A DNA stretch of 27,626 nt from an uncultured Opitutia bacterium (GTDB lineage: Bacteria > Verrucomicrobiota > Verrucomicrobiia > Opitutales > UBA953), in the NCBI GenBank assembly GCA_937875975.1, contig CALEEU010000266.1, positions 1 to 27,626 of the forward strand. The letters run 5' to 3'. The notes beneath the pieces are model-generated. The model had not been told where the DNA came from. It did not search any database and saw nothing but the letters and a program-made list of their open reading frames with translations. The position numbers and the translations under genes are program-made. This document shows, one piece after another, positions 17,542 to 26,016 of this stretch. How positions within the stretch are numbered: the first letter of the stretch is position 1; each line of letters starts with the position of its first letter.

Positions 17542-18132
17542 TCAAACTTGGTAAAGGGAGCGCTCATCGATGTGGCGGGCGACCCCTAGGGGCAAGCCGT
17601 TTCGGGGCGAATCACCGCGGCGCAGGGCCTCGCGCAGGGCGGTGGAGGAGACCTGCACCGCCGGCGCCTTCAGCACGGTTAAGCGAATGAGCGCCGCGAT
17701 GGCCGGAGGGGGCACAGTCGAGATACCATCACGTGACAGCACGGCAAATTCTACCAGACTGCACAGCTCGGCGACCTCCTTCCACCGATCCAGCCTGGCC
17801 AACTGATCGGCCCCGAGGACCCAGACCCGCATGGCCTCAGGAAATTCTTTGGCTAATTCGCGGGCGGTCTCGACGGACCAGCTGGTGCCATCGCGATGGA
17901 TTTCTCGCTCGTCGATCACGGCCCACGGGCAATCCGCAAAGGCGAGGCGGCACATCGTCGCACGGTCGGCAGCGGAGGCCACTGGCGCGCCTGACCGCAA
18001 GGGAGCCTGTCCCGCCGGAATAATGCGGACCTCATCCAATCCCAGCTGCTGATGCGCGGCCACGGCTGCCGCCACATGACCCGCATGCGGAGGATCGAAA
18101 GTCCCACCTAGGATACCGATGGCAGCAGGCAT
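17542..18132 (-). CDS. nadD: Nicotinate-nucleotide adenylyltransferase
   Basis: NadD joins ATP and nicotinate mononucleotide to make deamido-NAD in NAD synthesis. The 196-residue product has the nucleotidyltransferase signature GGTFDPPHAGH (residues 9-19, with both catalytic histidines), WVLGADQLARLDRW in the middle, and the ATP-binding SSTALREALRRG (about 162-173), which matches the family's ISSTxIR motif. Length is normal. The gene is divergent from lpxI across 81 bases and is followed 2 bases later by rsfS. Confidence 0.95.
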   Translation of the reverse strand: MPAAIGILGGTFDPPHAGHVAAAVAAHQQLGLDEVRIIPAGQAPLRSGAPVASAADRATMCRLAFADCPWAVIDEREIHRDGTSWSVETARELAKEFPEAMRVWVLGADQLARLDRWKEVAELCSLVEFAVLSRDGISTVPPPAIAALIRLTVLKAPAVQVSSTALREALRRGDSPRNGLPLGVARHIDERSLYQV

Positions 18133-18213
18133 GGCGCATTACGCTCCGGCCGGCCGCCGGTGGCAACCCAAAGCAGGCTTGAGCCCGAGCCCTTCCGCCG
18201 AAACACTGCCTCT

Positions 18214-19068
18214 ATGGTGTCTGCCTCGCGATTCCTCCCCCCGGGCTTCGACCCCACGCAGACCGTGGCGGTCATCGCCGGCAAAGGCCGCTACCCCGCC
18301 CTGCTCGTCGAATGTGCCCACGCCCGCGGCGCCAAGGTAAAGTTGATCTCCTTTGAAGAAGAGACCGACCCAGCCCTCATCGCCACCTTCGCCCCCGCCG
18401 ACCACCGCGCGATTCCTGTCGGCAAACTCGGACAGATGCTCGACGCCCTCAAAGAACTTGGCGCAGCCGGTGCCGTGATGGCCGGTCAGGTTACCCCGCG
18501 TAAACTATTCACCGGTATGGTGCCTGACCTGAAGCTCATCGCGCTGATGGCCTCCCTCAAGGAACGCAACGCCGAGACCATCTTCGGTGCCATCTCCGTC
18601 GAGATAGAGAAGATCGGCGTCCGCATGCTCGATGCGCGCATCTTTCTCGAGGACCACCTCTCCACACCTGGCTGTATGACCGGCTGGGCCTGTGGCATCG
18701 GCGACGACCAGCTTGAATTCGGTACGCGCATGGCCCGCGAGATGGCCCGACTCGATGTCGGTCAGTCCGTCGTCACGGCCAAGGGCACGGTGATCGCGGT
18801 CGAAGCCTTCGAAGGCACCGACAACATGCTCCGCCGCTGCTCGCAGACCGGCGGCAAAGAGATGCTGCTCATCAAGACCGCGAAGCACGCCCAAGACTGG
18901 CGCTTCGATGTTCCCTGCTTCGGCGTCAAGACGCTCGAGAGCATGGCCGAAGGCGGCGTGACGAAAGCCGCGCTCGAAGCGGATGCGGTCATCCTCATCG
19001 ATAAGCCCGACGTTATCGCCCGGGCCAAGCAGCTCGGCATCGACCTCTTCGGCTTCGGCCCAGTCTGA
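18214..19068 (+). CDS. lpxI: UDP-2,3-diacylglucosamine pyrophosphatase LpxI (DUF1009)
   Basis: LpxI cleaves UDP-2,3-diacylglucosamine to lipid X and UMP, the fourth step of lipid A synthesis, and replaces LpxH in some Gram-negative groups. The 284-residue product follows the family through its length: VAVIAGKGRYPALLVECA near 18-35, GAVMAGQVTPRKLF, AISVEIEKIGVRMLDARIFLED, VGQSVVTAKGTVIAVEAFEGTDNML, LIKTAKHAQDWRFDVPCFGVKTLE and the C-terminal IDLFGFGP. The start is ATG 18214; the upstream in-frame codons are unlike the family. It implies an outer membrane with lipid A. Other lpx genes are not nearby. Confidence 0.92.
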   Translation: MVSASRFLPPGFDPTQTVAVIAGKGRYPALLVECAHARGAKVKLISFEEETDPALIATFAPADHRAIPVGKLGQMLDALKELGAAGAVMAGQVTPRKLFTGMVPDLKLIALMASLKERNAETIFGAISVEIEKIGVRMLDARIFLEDHLSTPGCMTGWACGIGDDQLEFGTRMAREMARLDVGQSVVTAKGTVIAVEAFEGTDNMLRRCSQTGGKEMLLIKTAKHAQDWRFDVPCFGVKTLESMAEGGVTKAALEADAVILIDKPDVIARAKQLGIDLFGFGPV

Positions 19069-19092
19069 AAAACCCGAAGGACTTAGCCTTCG
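19066..19092 (-). terminator. Intrinsic terminator of the 92-residue gene
   Basis: On the minus strand CGAAGG, a six-base loop and CCTTCG (19092 down to 19075) form a stem followed by GGGTTTTTC. The loop contains the TAA stop of the 92-residue gene. The T-run overlaps the lpxI stop region on the other strand. A proper terminator on this strand argues that the small gene is real. Confidence 0.65.
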
Positions 19093-19361
19093 AAGAAATT
19101 CCAGGCGACGGCGCTCTCGGCCAGCACCCACGCAGCCACCAAGGCAAGCGCCAGCAGGACCCATTTACGATGACGGGCCCAGATTTCTGGCGTCTCCGCC
19201 GCATGATCCAATCCGCGCCGCGTGCTCAACAGCAACTTTAGGCGCGCATGCCAAGCTAGCTTGGTCTCGCCTGAAAGATCCTTATGGGCATACGCGTTGA
19301 CCCGGTAATCGGGCTTGCGGAACAGCTGGGCGAGACGACGCAACACATCCCCTGCATACAC
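19083..19361 (-). CDS. Small membrane protein, unknown
   Basis: I do not recognise this 92-residue product. It has a basic, amphipathic N-terminal half (VLRRLAQLFRKPDYRVNAYA) and one likely membrane helix at about residues 66-85 (KWVLLALALVAAWVLAESAV), with a positively charged flank (RHRK) that places the N-terminus in the cytoplasm. The start is uncertain: GTG at 19361, or GTG at 19346 five codons later. It lies between lpxI and panB on the opposite strand, does not overlap another gene for most of its length, and ends in a hairpin with a T-run, which supports it being expressed. Confidence 0.6.
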   Translation of the reverse strand: MYAGDVLRRLAQLFRKPDYRVNAYAHKDLSGETKLAWHARLKLLLSTRRGLDHAAETPEIWARHRKWVLLALALVAAWVLAESAVAWNFFEG

Positions 19362-19409
19362 CCTTTACCCACGCTTTACAAGCGGAGCGTCTCTGGGTAA
19401 GTCAAAGGC

Positions 19410-20177
19410 GTGAAGTCCACCACCCGGTCCCTCCGCGCCCTTAAAGGCGTCCGGCCCATCGTCTGCCTGACCGCCTACGATGTGAGCACGGCCCGCATCG
19501 CGGACGCCGGTGGCGCCGACCTCATCCTCGTCGGCGACTCCTTAGGTAACACGGTCCTCGGCCTCCCGGATACGGTGGGGGTGACCCTCGACATGATGCT
19601 CCACCACTCCGCCGCCGTCGCCCGCGCCAAGACGGAAGCCCTCGTGGTGGGCGACCTGCCCTTCGGCCTGGCCCACGACAGCTTCCCCAAGCTCCTCGGC
19701 TACTGCCGCCGCTTCCTCCAAGAAGGCGGTGTCAAGGCCGTGAAGATCGAAGGCGGCGCCTCCCTCGCGCCGGCCATCGCGCGCCTCGTCGACGCCGGCA
19801 TCCCGGTCATGGGACATGTCGGCATGCTCCCTCAACGCGTCCACTCTGCCGGTTATCGTCGTCGCGGACTCACCCCTGAAGACCAGAGGCAAATCCTGAT
19901 CGATGCCCAAGCCGTCGCCGCTGCCGGCGCCTTCGCGGTGGTCGTCGAATGCGTCGACGAAAAATTCATGCCAAAGATCACCGAGGCCATCTCCGTCCCG
20001 ACCATCGGCATCGGCTCCGGTCGCGGTTGCGATGGCCAGATCCTCGTCATCCACGACCTGCTCGGGCTCACGCCGGAGCCTCCGCCCTTCGCTCGACCTG
20101 AAGCCAACCTGCACCGTGACGCGGTCGCGGCCGTCCGCCGCTGGGCCACCAAGGTGCGCACCAAGAAATCCAAATGA
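19410..20177 (+). CDS. panB: 3-methyl-2-oxobutanoate hydroxymethyltransferase
   Basis: PanB adds a hydroxymethyl group from methylene-tetrahydrofolate to ketoisovalerate, giving ketopantoate for pantothenate and CoA. The 255-residue product has the metal-binding block LILVGDSLGNTVLG (Asp43), DLPFG, VKIEGG, the helix-loop IPVMGHVGMLPQ and the catalytic glutamate in VVVECV. The final part (TIGIGSGRGCDGQILVIHDLLGL) is also typical. The start is a GTG at 19410. Its stop overlaps the gpsA start as ATGA. No other pantothenate gene is in the window. Confidence 0.96.
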   Translation: MKSTTRSLRALKGVRPIVCLTAYDVSTARIADAGGADLILVGDSLGNTVLGLPDTVGVTLDMMLHHSAAVARAKTEALVVGDLPFGLAHDSFPKLLGYCRRFLQEGGVKAVKIEGGASLAPAIARLVDAGIPVMGHVGMLPQRVHSAGYRRRGLTPEDQRQILIDAQAVAAAGAFAVVVECVDEKFMPKITEAISVPTIGIGSGRGCDGQILVIHDLLGLTPEPPPFARPEANLHRDAVAAVRRWATKVRTKKSK

Positions 20178-21175
20178 ACTGCGTCATCTTCGGAGCCGGC
20201 GGATGGGGAACGGCCATGGCCATCCACCTCGCCCGCCAAGGTCAGACCGTCACGCTCGTCCCGCGCCGCGCCGAACAGGCCCTCGCGCTCGCCACCACGC
20301 GCGAGAATAAGGAATACCTGCCCGGACACCGCCTCGATGATTCGATTCAGATCGGACTCGAACCGCTGCCGGCGCTCATGGACGCCGACCTGGTCTTCCT
20401 CGCCTGCCCTTCCAAAGGCCTACCGGAATTACTGAAATCGATCGGGCCGGCCGTACGCGGCTCGTCGACCAAGATGGCCATCTCGCTCTGCAAAGGGCTC
20501 GACCTCACCACGCTGCGTCGCCCGTCCGAGATGATGGCCGATGCCTTCGGCCCAATCCCGGTTGGCACCCTGAGCGGCCCGAGTAATGCCGACGAAGTCG
20601 CCCGCGGACTCCCTACCGCGCTGGTGCTCGCTGCCATTACGGACGACGCTCTCCTTAAGGATGTCCAAGCAGTCGTCAGCGGACCGACGCTACGGGCCTA
20701 TACTTCGACCGACCTCATCGGCGTCGAGATCGGTGGCACGCTCAAGAACGTCTACGCGCTGGGCGCTGGCCTATGCGATGGTCTCGGACTCGGCTCCAAC
20801 GCCAAAGCCGCGATGCTCACGCGCTCGCTACAGGAAATGGCCCGTCTCGGCGAAGCCCTCGGCGCGCGTCCCGAAACTTTCCTCGGCCTCGGCGGCGTCG
20901 GCGACCTGATGGCCACCGCGCACGGCTCCTGGAGTCGCAACCGTTCGCTCGGCGAACAGCTGGCTAAGGATCCGCAAGGCACACTCGCCGCACTCGCCTC
21001 GCGCAAAGAAGCTGTCGAAGGCCACCGCGCCGCCGAAGCCCTTTCTAAGCTGGCGACCAGCCGAGGCCTCGAAGCCCCCATTCTTTTCTGCCTGCACGCG
21101 ATTCTCTACAAGGGACTTGATCCCCGCGCCGGCGTCGTCGCGCTGATGACACGCGACCTCCGTTCGGAGGCATGA
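20174..21175 (+). CDS. gpsA: Glycerol-3-phosphate dehydrogenase [NAD(P)+]
   Basis: GpsA reduces dihydroxyacetone phosphate to glycerol-3-phosphate, the backbone of membrane lipids. The 333-residue product has the Rossmann motif GAGGWGTA (residues 7-14), CPSKGL, the SGPSNADEVARGLPT block, and the catalytic lysine region GGTLKNVYALGAGLCDGL, followed by GGVGDLMATAHGSWSRNRSLG. The family often has ACKG/ETG in place of LCKGLD and SGPS; these look like ordinary variants. It starts inside the panB stop (ATGA) and ends overlapping the start of the SET gene (ATGA), so all three are probably translated in step. Confidence 0.95.
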   Translation: MNCVIFGAGGWGTAMAIHLARQGQTVTLVPRRAEQALALATTRENKEYLPGHRLDDSIQIGLEPLPALMDADLVFLACPSKGLPELLKSIGPAVRGSSTKMAISLCKGLDLTTLRRPSEMMADAFGPIPVGTLSGPSNADEVARGLPTALVLAAITDDALLKDVQAVVSGPTLRAYTSTDLIGVEIGGTLKNVYALGAGLCDGLGLGSNAKAAMLTRSLQEMARLGEALGARPETFLGLGGVGDLMATAHGSWSRNRSLGEQLAKDPQGTLAALASRKEAVEGHRAAEALSKLATSRGLEAPILFCLHAILYKGLDPRAGVVALMTRDLRSEA

Positions 21176-21636
21176 GCGCCGCCGACGTCGAGTCGCGCCC
21201 CTCACCTATCGCCGGCTTCGGCCTCTTCGCGAAGCGGGAGTTCACGGAGGGTGAACGGATCTCCCGCTACTCTGGGGTGACGACCTTGGAGCCCCCGTCG
21301 ACAGCCTCCTCCGGCGGCAAAGTCTACGCCCTGGAAATCGCTCCAGGGAGATGGCTGGATGGGGCCTCGGAAGATAACCCTTCCCGGCACGCCAACCACG
21401 CCTGCCACCCCAATGCAGAACTCATCTGGCACGAGGAAGAATCGGAGGCTTGGCTGACCGCCCAGAGACCGATTACCGCGGGTGAAGAAATCACCTTCGA
21501 CTATGGCTTTTCATTGGCCGAAAGCCTCTTTCACCCGTGCGCCTGCGGGGCATCGGACTGCGTCGGTCGCATTATCGCCACCCCCTTGCGCCCCGCCCTC
21601 CGCCGCCACCTGCGTTTTTCGCGTCCAAGGGATTGA
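21172..21636 (+). CDS. SET-domain protein (protein lysine methyltransferase-like)
   Basis: SET domains transfer methyl groups from S-adenosylmethionine to lysine side chains. The 154-residue product is little more than the domain: an opening SPIAGFGLFAKREFTEGE (about 11-28), the cofactor and active-site block NHACHPN (75-81), GEEITFDYGF with the catalytic tyrosine Tyr111, and a post-SET cysteine group (Cys123, Cys125, Cys130) that would bind zinc with the Cys of NHACHPN. All key parts are intact, so it is likely active. It starts inside the gpsA stop (ATGA). The substrate is unknown; bacterial SET proteins may modify ribosomal or nucleoid proteins. Confidence 0.88.
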   Translation: MSAADVESRPSPIAGFGLFAKREFTEGERISRYSGVTTLEPPSTASSGGKVYALEIAPGRWLDGASEDNPSRHANHACHPNAELIWHEEESEAWLTAQRPITAGEEITFDYGFSLAESLFHPCACGASDCVGRIIATPLRPALRRHLRFSRPRD

Positions 21637-21687
21637 CCACCCGCATCAGGAAGGTCAGTTTTCGCAGGTCAAACAGTCCATTTCTCC

Positions 21688-23091
21688 ATGAAAAAAGTCG
21701 CCCTTACCGAGCTCGATCCCCGGCTCCAGAAACAGATCACCGCCGCGGACCAGCAGCTGAAGACCAACCCCCAGTACGCCGTCGAAGTCCTGACGGGCAT
21801 CCTCGTCCGCAATCCGGGCTGCATTGAAGTGCGTCGCACCCTCCGGAAGGCCCAGAAAGCCCTCCACGGCACGAAGAAGGGTCTCTTTGACGGTATCGCC
21901 GGCGCCCTCACCTCGGGCAAGATCGCCAAGGCCGTGGAAGCTGACCCGATCGCCGCAATCGCCGCGGCCGAAGAAGTCCTCGCCAAGAAGCCGATCGACT
22001 CCAACGCGAACAAGACCATCGCCCTCGCCGCCACCAAACTGGAATTCCACGATCTCGCCGCATTCGCCTACGAAGAACTCGCGAACAACGAACCCTCGGA
22101 AATCCAGCACTTCGTTGACCTTGCCAATGTCTGGATCGCCGCCGGTGAAAATGATAACGCCCTGAACGCGGCTGACAGAGGCCTCAAACTCTTCCCTGGC
22201 AACGGCGACCTCCAAGAAGCCGTCCGCAAAGCCTCGGTCAACAAGACGATGAAGAAGGGCAACTGGGAGGACAAAGGTGACTTCCAATCCAAGCTTAAGG
22301 ACAAGGACGAAGCCCTCCGCCTCGACCAGTCCGCCCGCACCGTCACCGACTCGGCCACCGCCCTCGCTCAGGCCGCCGAACTCGCCCAGAAGATCCAGGC
22401 GTCTCCCGATAACCTCGACCTCTACCGTGACATCGTCCGCATGTTCCTTATCGCCGAAGACCTCGACAGCGCGATCGCATGGCTCCAGCGCGGCCGCCTG
22501 ACGACCCTCGGCAAGGCCGACACCTCCCTAGAACGTCAGGAAAGTGACCTCGTTATCCGCCAGTATGAGCGCAACTCCAAGCAGCTCCGCGAGGCGATCA
22601 CCGCCAACCCGGCCGACGCCGCCAGCAAGGACGCCCTCGCCAAGAACGAGACCGAGCTCAACGACTTCCGCCTCAAGACCTCCATCGCACTGGTCGAACG
22701 CTACCCGAACGACTTCGCTTACCGCTACGAGCTCGGCACCCTCCTGCTCGCCGCCAACCGCCTCGAGGATGCCGTCCAACAACTCCAGTATGCTCAGCGC
22801 AACCCGAAGTTCCGTCAGCCGGCCCTCCTCGCCATCGGCCTCGCCTTCACCCAAGGCGGTAAGTTTGACTTGGCCATCGAGCAGCTGACCGCCGCCAAGA
22901 GCGAAGTCCAGCTGATGAACGACCTGAAGAAGGAAATCATCTACGCCCTCGGCGACACCTTTGAAAAGATGGGTAAAGCCAAGGAAGCCGTCGACGAATA
23001 CAAGGTCATCTACATGGCCGACTCGGGCTACCGCGACGTCGCCAAGAAGATCAACGACTTCTACGAACGCCAGAAGGGCGCAACGGCCTAA
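21688..23091 (+). CDS. TPR-like repeat protein
   Basis: The 467-residue product is almost wholly helical and rich in Ala, Lys and Asp. TPR-like pairs are seen near residues 20-45 (DQQLKTNPQYAVEVLTGIL), 128-172 (ADRGLKLFPGNGDLQEAV), 230-275 (YRDIVRMFLIAEDLDSAI) and 340-460 (YELGTLLLAANRLEDAVQQL; IGLAFTQGGKFDLAIEQL; ALGDTFEKMGKAKEAVDEY). There is no signal peptide or membrane helix, so it is likely a cytoplasmic scaffold. It has a modest run of charged residues at 185-215. It starts 51 bases after the SET gene. Proteins of this sort are common in the Opitutae; its partner is unknown. Confidence 0.85.
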   Translation: MKKVALTELDPRLQKQITAADQQLKTNPQYAVEVLTGILVRNPGCIEVRRTLRKAQKALHGTKKGLFDGIAGALTSGKIAKAVEADPIAAIAAAEEVLAKKPIDSNANKTIALAATKLEFHDLAAFAYEELANNEPSEIQHFVDLANVWIAAGENDNALNAADRGLKLFPGNGDLQEAVRKASVNKTMKKGNWEDKGDFQSKLKDKDEALRLDQSARTVTDSATALAQAAELAQKIQASPDNLDLYRDIVRMFLIAEDLDSAIAWLQRGRLTTLGKADTSLERQESDLVIRQYERNSKQLREAITANPADAASKDALAKNETELNDFRLKTSIALVERYPNDFAYRYELGTLLLAANRLEDAVQQLQYAQRNPKFRQPALLAIGLAFTQGGKFDLAIEQLTAAKSEVQLMNDLKKEIIYALGDTFEKMGKAKEAVDEYKVIYMADSGYRDVAKKINDFYERQKGATA

Positions 23092-23154
23092 GCCTCACCT
23101 CCGCCTTCACCCTCTTGCGGACGGCTTCACCCGCCCGCCTCCCTTTTCCTGCCC

Positions 23155-24702
23155 ATGGCACTCACTCCCTTCAAGAGCAACCTCATCGCCGACGTCGGCA
23201 TCAGCATGGGAGACGAAGGCAAGGGCCGCCTCATCCCTGAGATCGTCCGCGAACTCCAAGCCCTCACGGGACGTCGCGACGTGGTCGGCACCGTCCTCAA
23301 GGTCAACGGCGGCGCCAACTCCGGCCACACGGTCGCCGGCCTGAAACTCAACCTACTCCCCGGTGGCGTAGCCGAACATGACGTCGCTTGCCTGGCCCTC
23401 GGCTCGGGTGTCGTCGCCGACCCGCGCAAGGCCCTCTGGGAAGCGCTGCCGCTCGAGAAGATCGGTATCCCGGTCCTCGACCGTCTACTTATCGACGAAC
23501 GCTGCATGATCAGCGACGTCTCCCACCGCATCCTCGACCTCGCTTGGGAAGACTACCGCATCAACGTCCTCGGCCACGAAGCCCGTGGCTCGACCGGTCG
23601 CGGCATCACGCCGGCCTACGCGGACGAAGTCGGCCAGTTCCAGATTCACTATTCTGAATTCCTCGGCGCCAAGTCCGACTACGCGACGCGCCTCTCATCC
23701 CGCCTGAACCGCGCCGCCTCGATTGTGCGCGACGTCTGCAAGCTTTCGCCAGAGAAATGGGCCGGCCTCTTCGCCAAACTCACCGAAGCCGAATTGCGTG
23801 CCAACAAGGGCGCCGTTGACTCTGGCGTGTTCACGGCGGCGGAATTCGACTTCACCCGCTTCGCTGGCAAGGAACCGTTCACCTTCGACCACGCAGCCGT
23901 CCTCGATTGCTACTGGAAGGCCGGCGCCTCGCTCGCCCATACCATCGGCGATGTCCGCGAACGCATTCTCGGCGACCTCGCCGCCGATCGCCGCATCATC
24001 GGTGAGTTCGGTCAGGCCTACTGGCTCGACAAGCGCGCGGGCTTTGCCCCGAACGTCACGGCCTCCCATACTTACACGCCGGAGTTCTTCCAGTCCGCCG
24101 GCATCCCGGTCCAGGCGATCCACACGGTCGGCTGCTGCAAGGCCTACGACACGAAGGTCGGCACGCACGTCTTCCTGACAAAGATGCCGGAAGAACACCC
24201 GCTCCAGCGCGCCCTCGCGAAGCTCGAGTTCGGCACCAGCACCGGCCGCCAGCGCATGGTCGGCTGGTCCGACCTGGTCGAGAAGGCCGACGCCCTCCGC
24301 TACGGCGGTTACGACGACATCGTCCTCAACAAACTCGACGCCCTCTCGCCCCACGGCGAATGGAAGGGCGGCGACCTCCTCGTCTGCACGGGCTACCGTG
24401 ACGCGGCTGGCAAGGTCGTTTCCGGCGTCCCTCGTAACGACGCGGTGCGCCGCACGCTACAGCCCATCTACGCCACCCTGCCTGGCTGGACGGCCGATAT
24501 CACCAAGGTGCGCTCCTACGCCCAGCTGCCTGCCGAAGCGCGTCGCTACGTCGCCTTCACAATGGCCGAGATCGTCCGCCTGGCTTCCCGCGGCGGTTCC
24601 CTCCCCTCCCTTCCGAACCTCCGCTACATCGGCGTCGGTCCGGACCCTGACCAGATCATCTCCGACGTCCCCGCGACGGCCGAGCTCATCAAGCAGGCCT
24701 GA
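23155..24702 (+). CDS. purA: Adenylosuccinate synthetase, long divergent form
   Basis: PurA joins IMP and aspartate with GTP to make adenylosuccinate, the first step to AMP. Key parts are present: the GTP loop GDEGKG (residues 19-24, Asp20 the base), NSGHT with His58, GSTGRGITPAY for IMP, TSTGRQRMVGWSD, NKLDAL for guanine and VGPDPDQII near the end. The 515 residues exceed the usual 430. Extra sequence lies between the GTP loop and NSGHT, and around 170-260. The normal GAQG block is replaced by GEFGQAYWLDKRAG, and TRVGxGPFPTE by TKVGTHVFLTKM. The fold assignment is good; strict substrate identity is less certain. Confidence 0.85.
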   Translation: MALTPFKSNLIADVGISMGDEGKGRLIPEIVRELQALTGRRDVVGTVLKVNGGANSGHTVAGLKLNLLPGGVAEHDVACLALGSGVVADPRKALWEALPLEKIGIPVLDRLLIDERCMISDVSHRILDLAWEDYRINVLGHEARGSTGRGITPAYADEVGQFQIHYSEFLGAKSDYATRLSSRLNRAASIVRDVCKLSPEKWAGLFAKLTEAELRANKGAVDSGVFTAAEFDFTRFAGKEPFTFDHAAVLDCYWKAGASLAHTIGDVRERILGDLAADRRIIGEFGQAYWLDKRAGFAPNVTASHTYTPEFFQSAGIPVQAIHTVGCCKAYDTKVGTHVFLTKMPEEHPLQRALAKLEFGTSTGRQRMVGWSDLVEKADALRYGGYDDIVLNKLDALSPHGEWKGGDLLVCTGYRDAAGKVVSGVPRNDAVRRTLQPIYATLPGWTADITKVRSYAQLPAEARRYVAFTMAEIVRLASRGGSLPSLPNLRYIGVGPDPDQIISDVPATAELIKQA

Positions 24703-24723
24703 CTCACTTCCGCTGCCGCGCCG

Positions 24724-25062
24724 ATGGCTGATCTGGAACATAACTTCGCCATCCCGCTCTGGGCTCTCGTCGACCAAACCAAAGTGGAGGCCGGCACGTC
24801 CGATCTGCGCGGCCTCGCCAAGGAACTTGGCAAGTGGCTGGCGCACAATTTCGATGTCGACCACAAGGGCGTGGCGATCGAGGAACCCTCGGGCACCGAA
24901 CCCGGCGCGATGCCGATGTTCGTCGTCGCGAGCGTCCCGCAGGCGCAATGGCACGTGATGATCGCGCTGGCCCAGAGCCGCGATTGTAAGCTGTTCGTGG
25001 TGCTCCCGACGGAAAGCGGTGCCTTCGGACTTCAGGAGTTGAACATCCCGAAGCCGGAGTGA
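24724..25062 (+). CDS. Small protein, unknown
   Basis: I do not recognise this 112-residue product. It has an acidic, soluble composition, no signal peptide and no membrane helix. It predicts as helix (about 1-40), a short beta part (FVVASVPQAQWHVMIALAQS near 66-85) and a last strand (CKLFVVLPTES). It starts 21 bases after the purA stop and could be translated from the same mRNA. Its TGA abuts the stop of the opposing HDAC-like gene (TGATCA). The frame has normal codon use, with GC-rich third positions. Confidence 0.7.
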   Translation: MADLEHNFAIPLWALVDQTKVEAGTSDLRGLAKELGKWLAHNFDVDHKGVAIEEPSGTEPGAMPMFVVASVPQAQWHVMIALAQSRDCKLFVVLPTESGAFGLQELNIPKPE

Positions 25063-25932
25063 TCAGGCCGCGAAGGCCTTGACGGTCTCGAGATGTAGCT
25101 CGGCCACCTGCTCCAAGGTCAGGCCTCCCCATTTGTAGCCGCCCGCCAAGGCGAAGATGTGCGGGATCTTCCGCGCTCTTGCCCAATGCACGACGAGCTT
25201 CTCGCGCTTACGGATCATCTCCTTGGTGATGCCCTTCATGCCTCCAGCCTTCTCATAGGTGTCCATGCCAGCGTTATAAATCAGGAAATCCACGCGCTCC
25301 AAGGAGTGTAGTGCATCCTCAACGTGTCCGAGGTAGCCCTTCGGATTGTCGACCTCGACGTAGAAGTGCCGAGCCGGATCGGATGGCTCCCAAGAGTCGA
25401 ACGAGTTCACGGTGACATCAGCCAAATAGACCTGCTTGTGGTCGCCAAGAATGTCGAAAGTGCCGCCGCCCGCATGGGCATCGAGATCCAGGATACCGAC
25501 GGTCTTGACCTTCTTAAGGGCCTCAAGCGCGGCGAGGGCCAGTCCATTGAACTGGCAGAAGCCGTTACCAGAATTCTTACGGGCATGGTGCAGTCCGCTG
25601 GAGAGGCTGCCGGAGCGGCCATTCTTCAACGCCTCCTTGACGGCATCGCGCATGCCTCCAGTCGAGGCGAGGATGCTATCCAGTAACGGCTGCGACCAAG
25701 GGCCGACCTCCAGGAAACTGCCTTTGTCCTCGAAGGTACTGCGCACGTGTTCGGACGTATGGATTGATTCGAGCTCTTGGCGCGTCGCGAGCTTGGGTGC
25801 CTCCAGCCAGACCTCACCCGCGTTGCCGGCTTCGATCATCTCGGCGACCAGCTTGGACTTAGTGACGGTCTCGGACTTCCCTTCGACCACGTAGGCGGGG
25901 CTATAATAGACGGTGAGCGGCGGCTGCGGCAT
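25063..25932 (-). CDS. Histone deacetylase-superfamily hydrolase
   Basis: Members remove acyl groups from lysines, polyamines or other amines with a zinc-bound water. The 289-residue product has the charge-relay pair His115-His116 in SGLHHARKN, then FCQFNGLALAAL, the zinc ligands Asp151 and His153 in LDLDAHAGGGT, the third ligand Asp224 in NAGMDT, and the transition-state tyrosine Tyr266 in AGGYKWGG. In classical HDACs the third block reads DxHHGDG; here AGGG replaces HGDG. The active site is otherwise complete. The start is ATG 25932 (MPQPPLTVYYSPAY); the frame extends upstream across the divergent gene, which is not coding. It is divergent from the PARG-like gene. Confidence 0.88.
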   Translation of the reverse strand: MPQPPLTVYYSPAYVVEGKSETVTKSKLVAEMIEAGNAGEVWLEAPKLATRQELESIHTSEHVRSTFEDKGSFLEVGPWSQPLLDSILASTGGMRDAVKEALKNGRSGSLSSGLHHARKNSGNGFCQFNGLALAALEALKKVKTVGILDLDAHAGGGTFDILGDHKQVYLADVTVNSFDSWEPSDPARHFYVEVDNPKGYLGHVEDALHSLERVDFLIYNAGMDTYEKAGGMKGITKEMIRKREKLVVHWARARKIPHIFALAGGYKWGGLTLEQVAELHLETVKAFAA

Positions 25933-26016
25933 GAGGATGTTATGCCTACAGCCAGCCACCCCGTCAAATCCGCCCCTTGTCATAGGTTGCGGTTGGCTTC
26001 GGGCGGTGGCTTCGCC

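Noticed and set aside
19375..19403. TTTACA as -35 of a panB promoter
   Set aside because: At 17 bases spacing the -10 would be TAAGTC, two of six matches, and the start would fall on the start codon.
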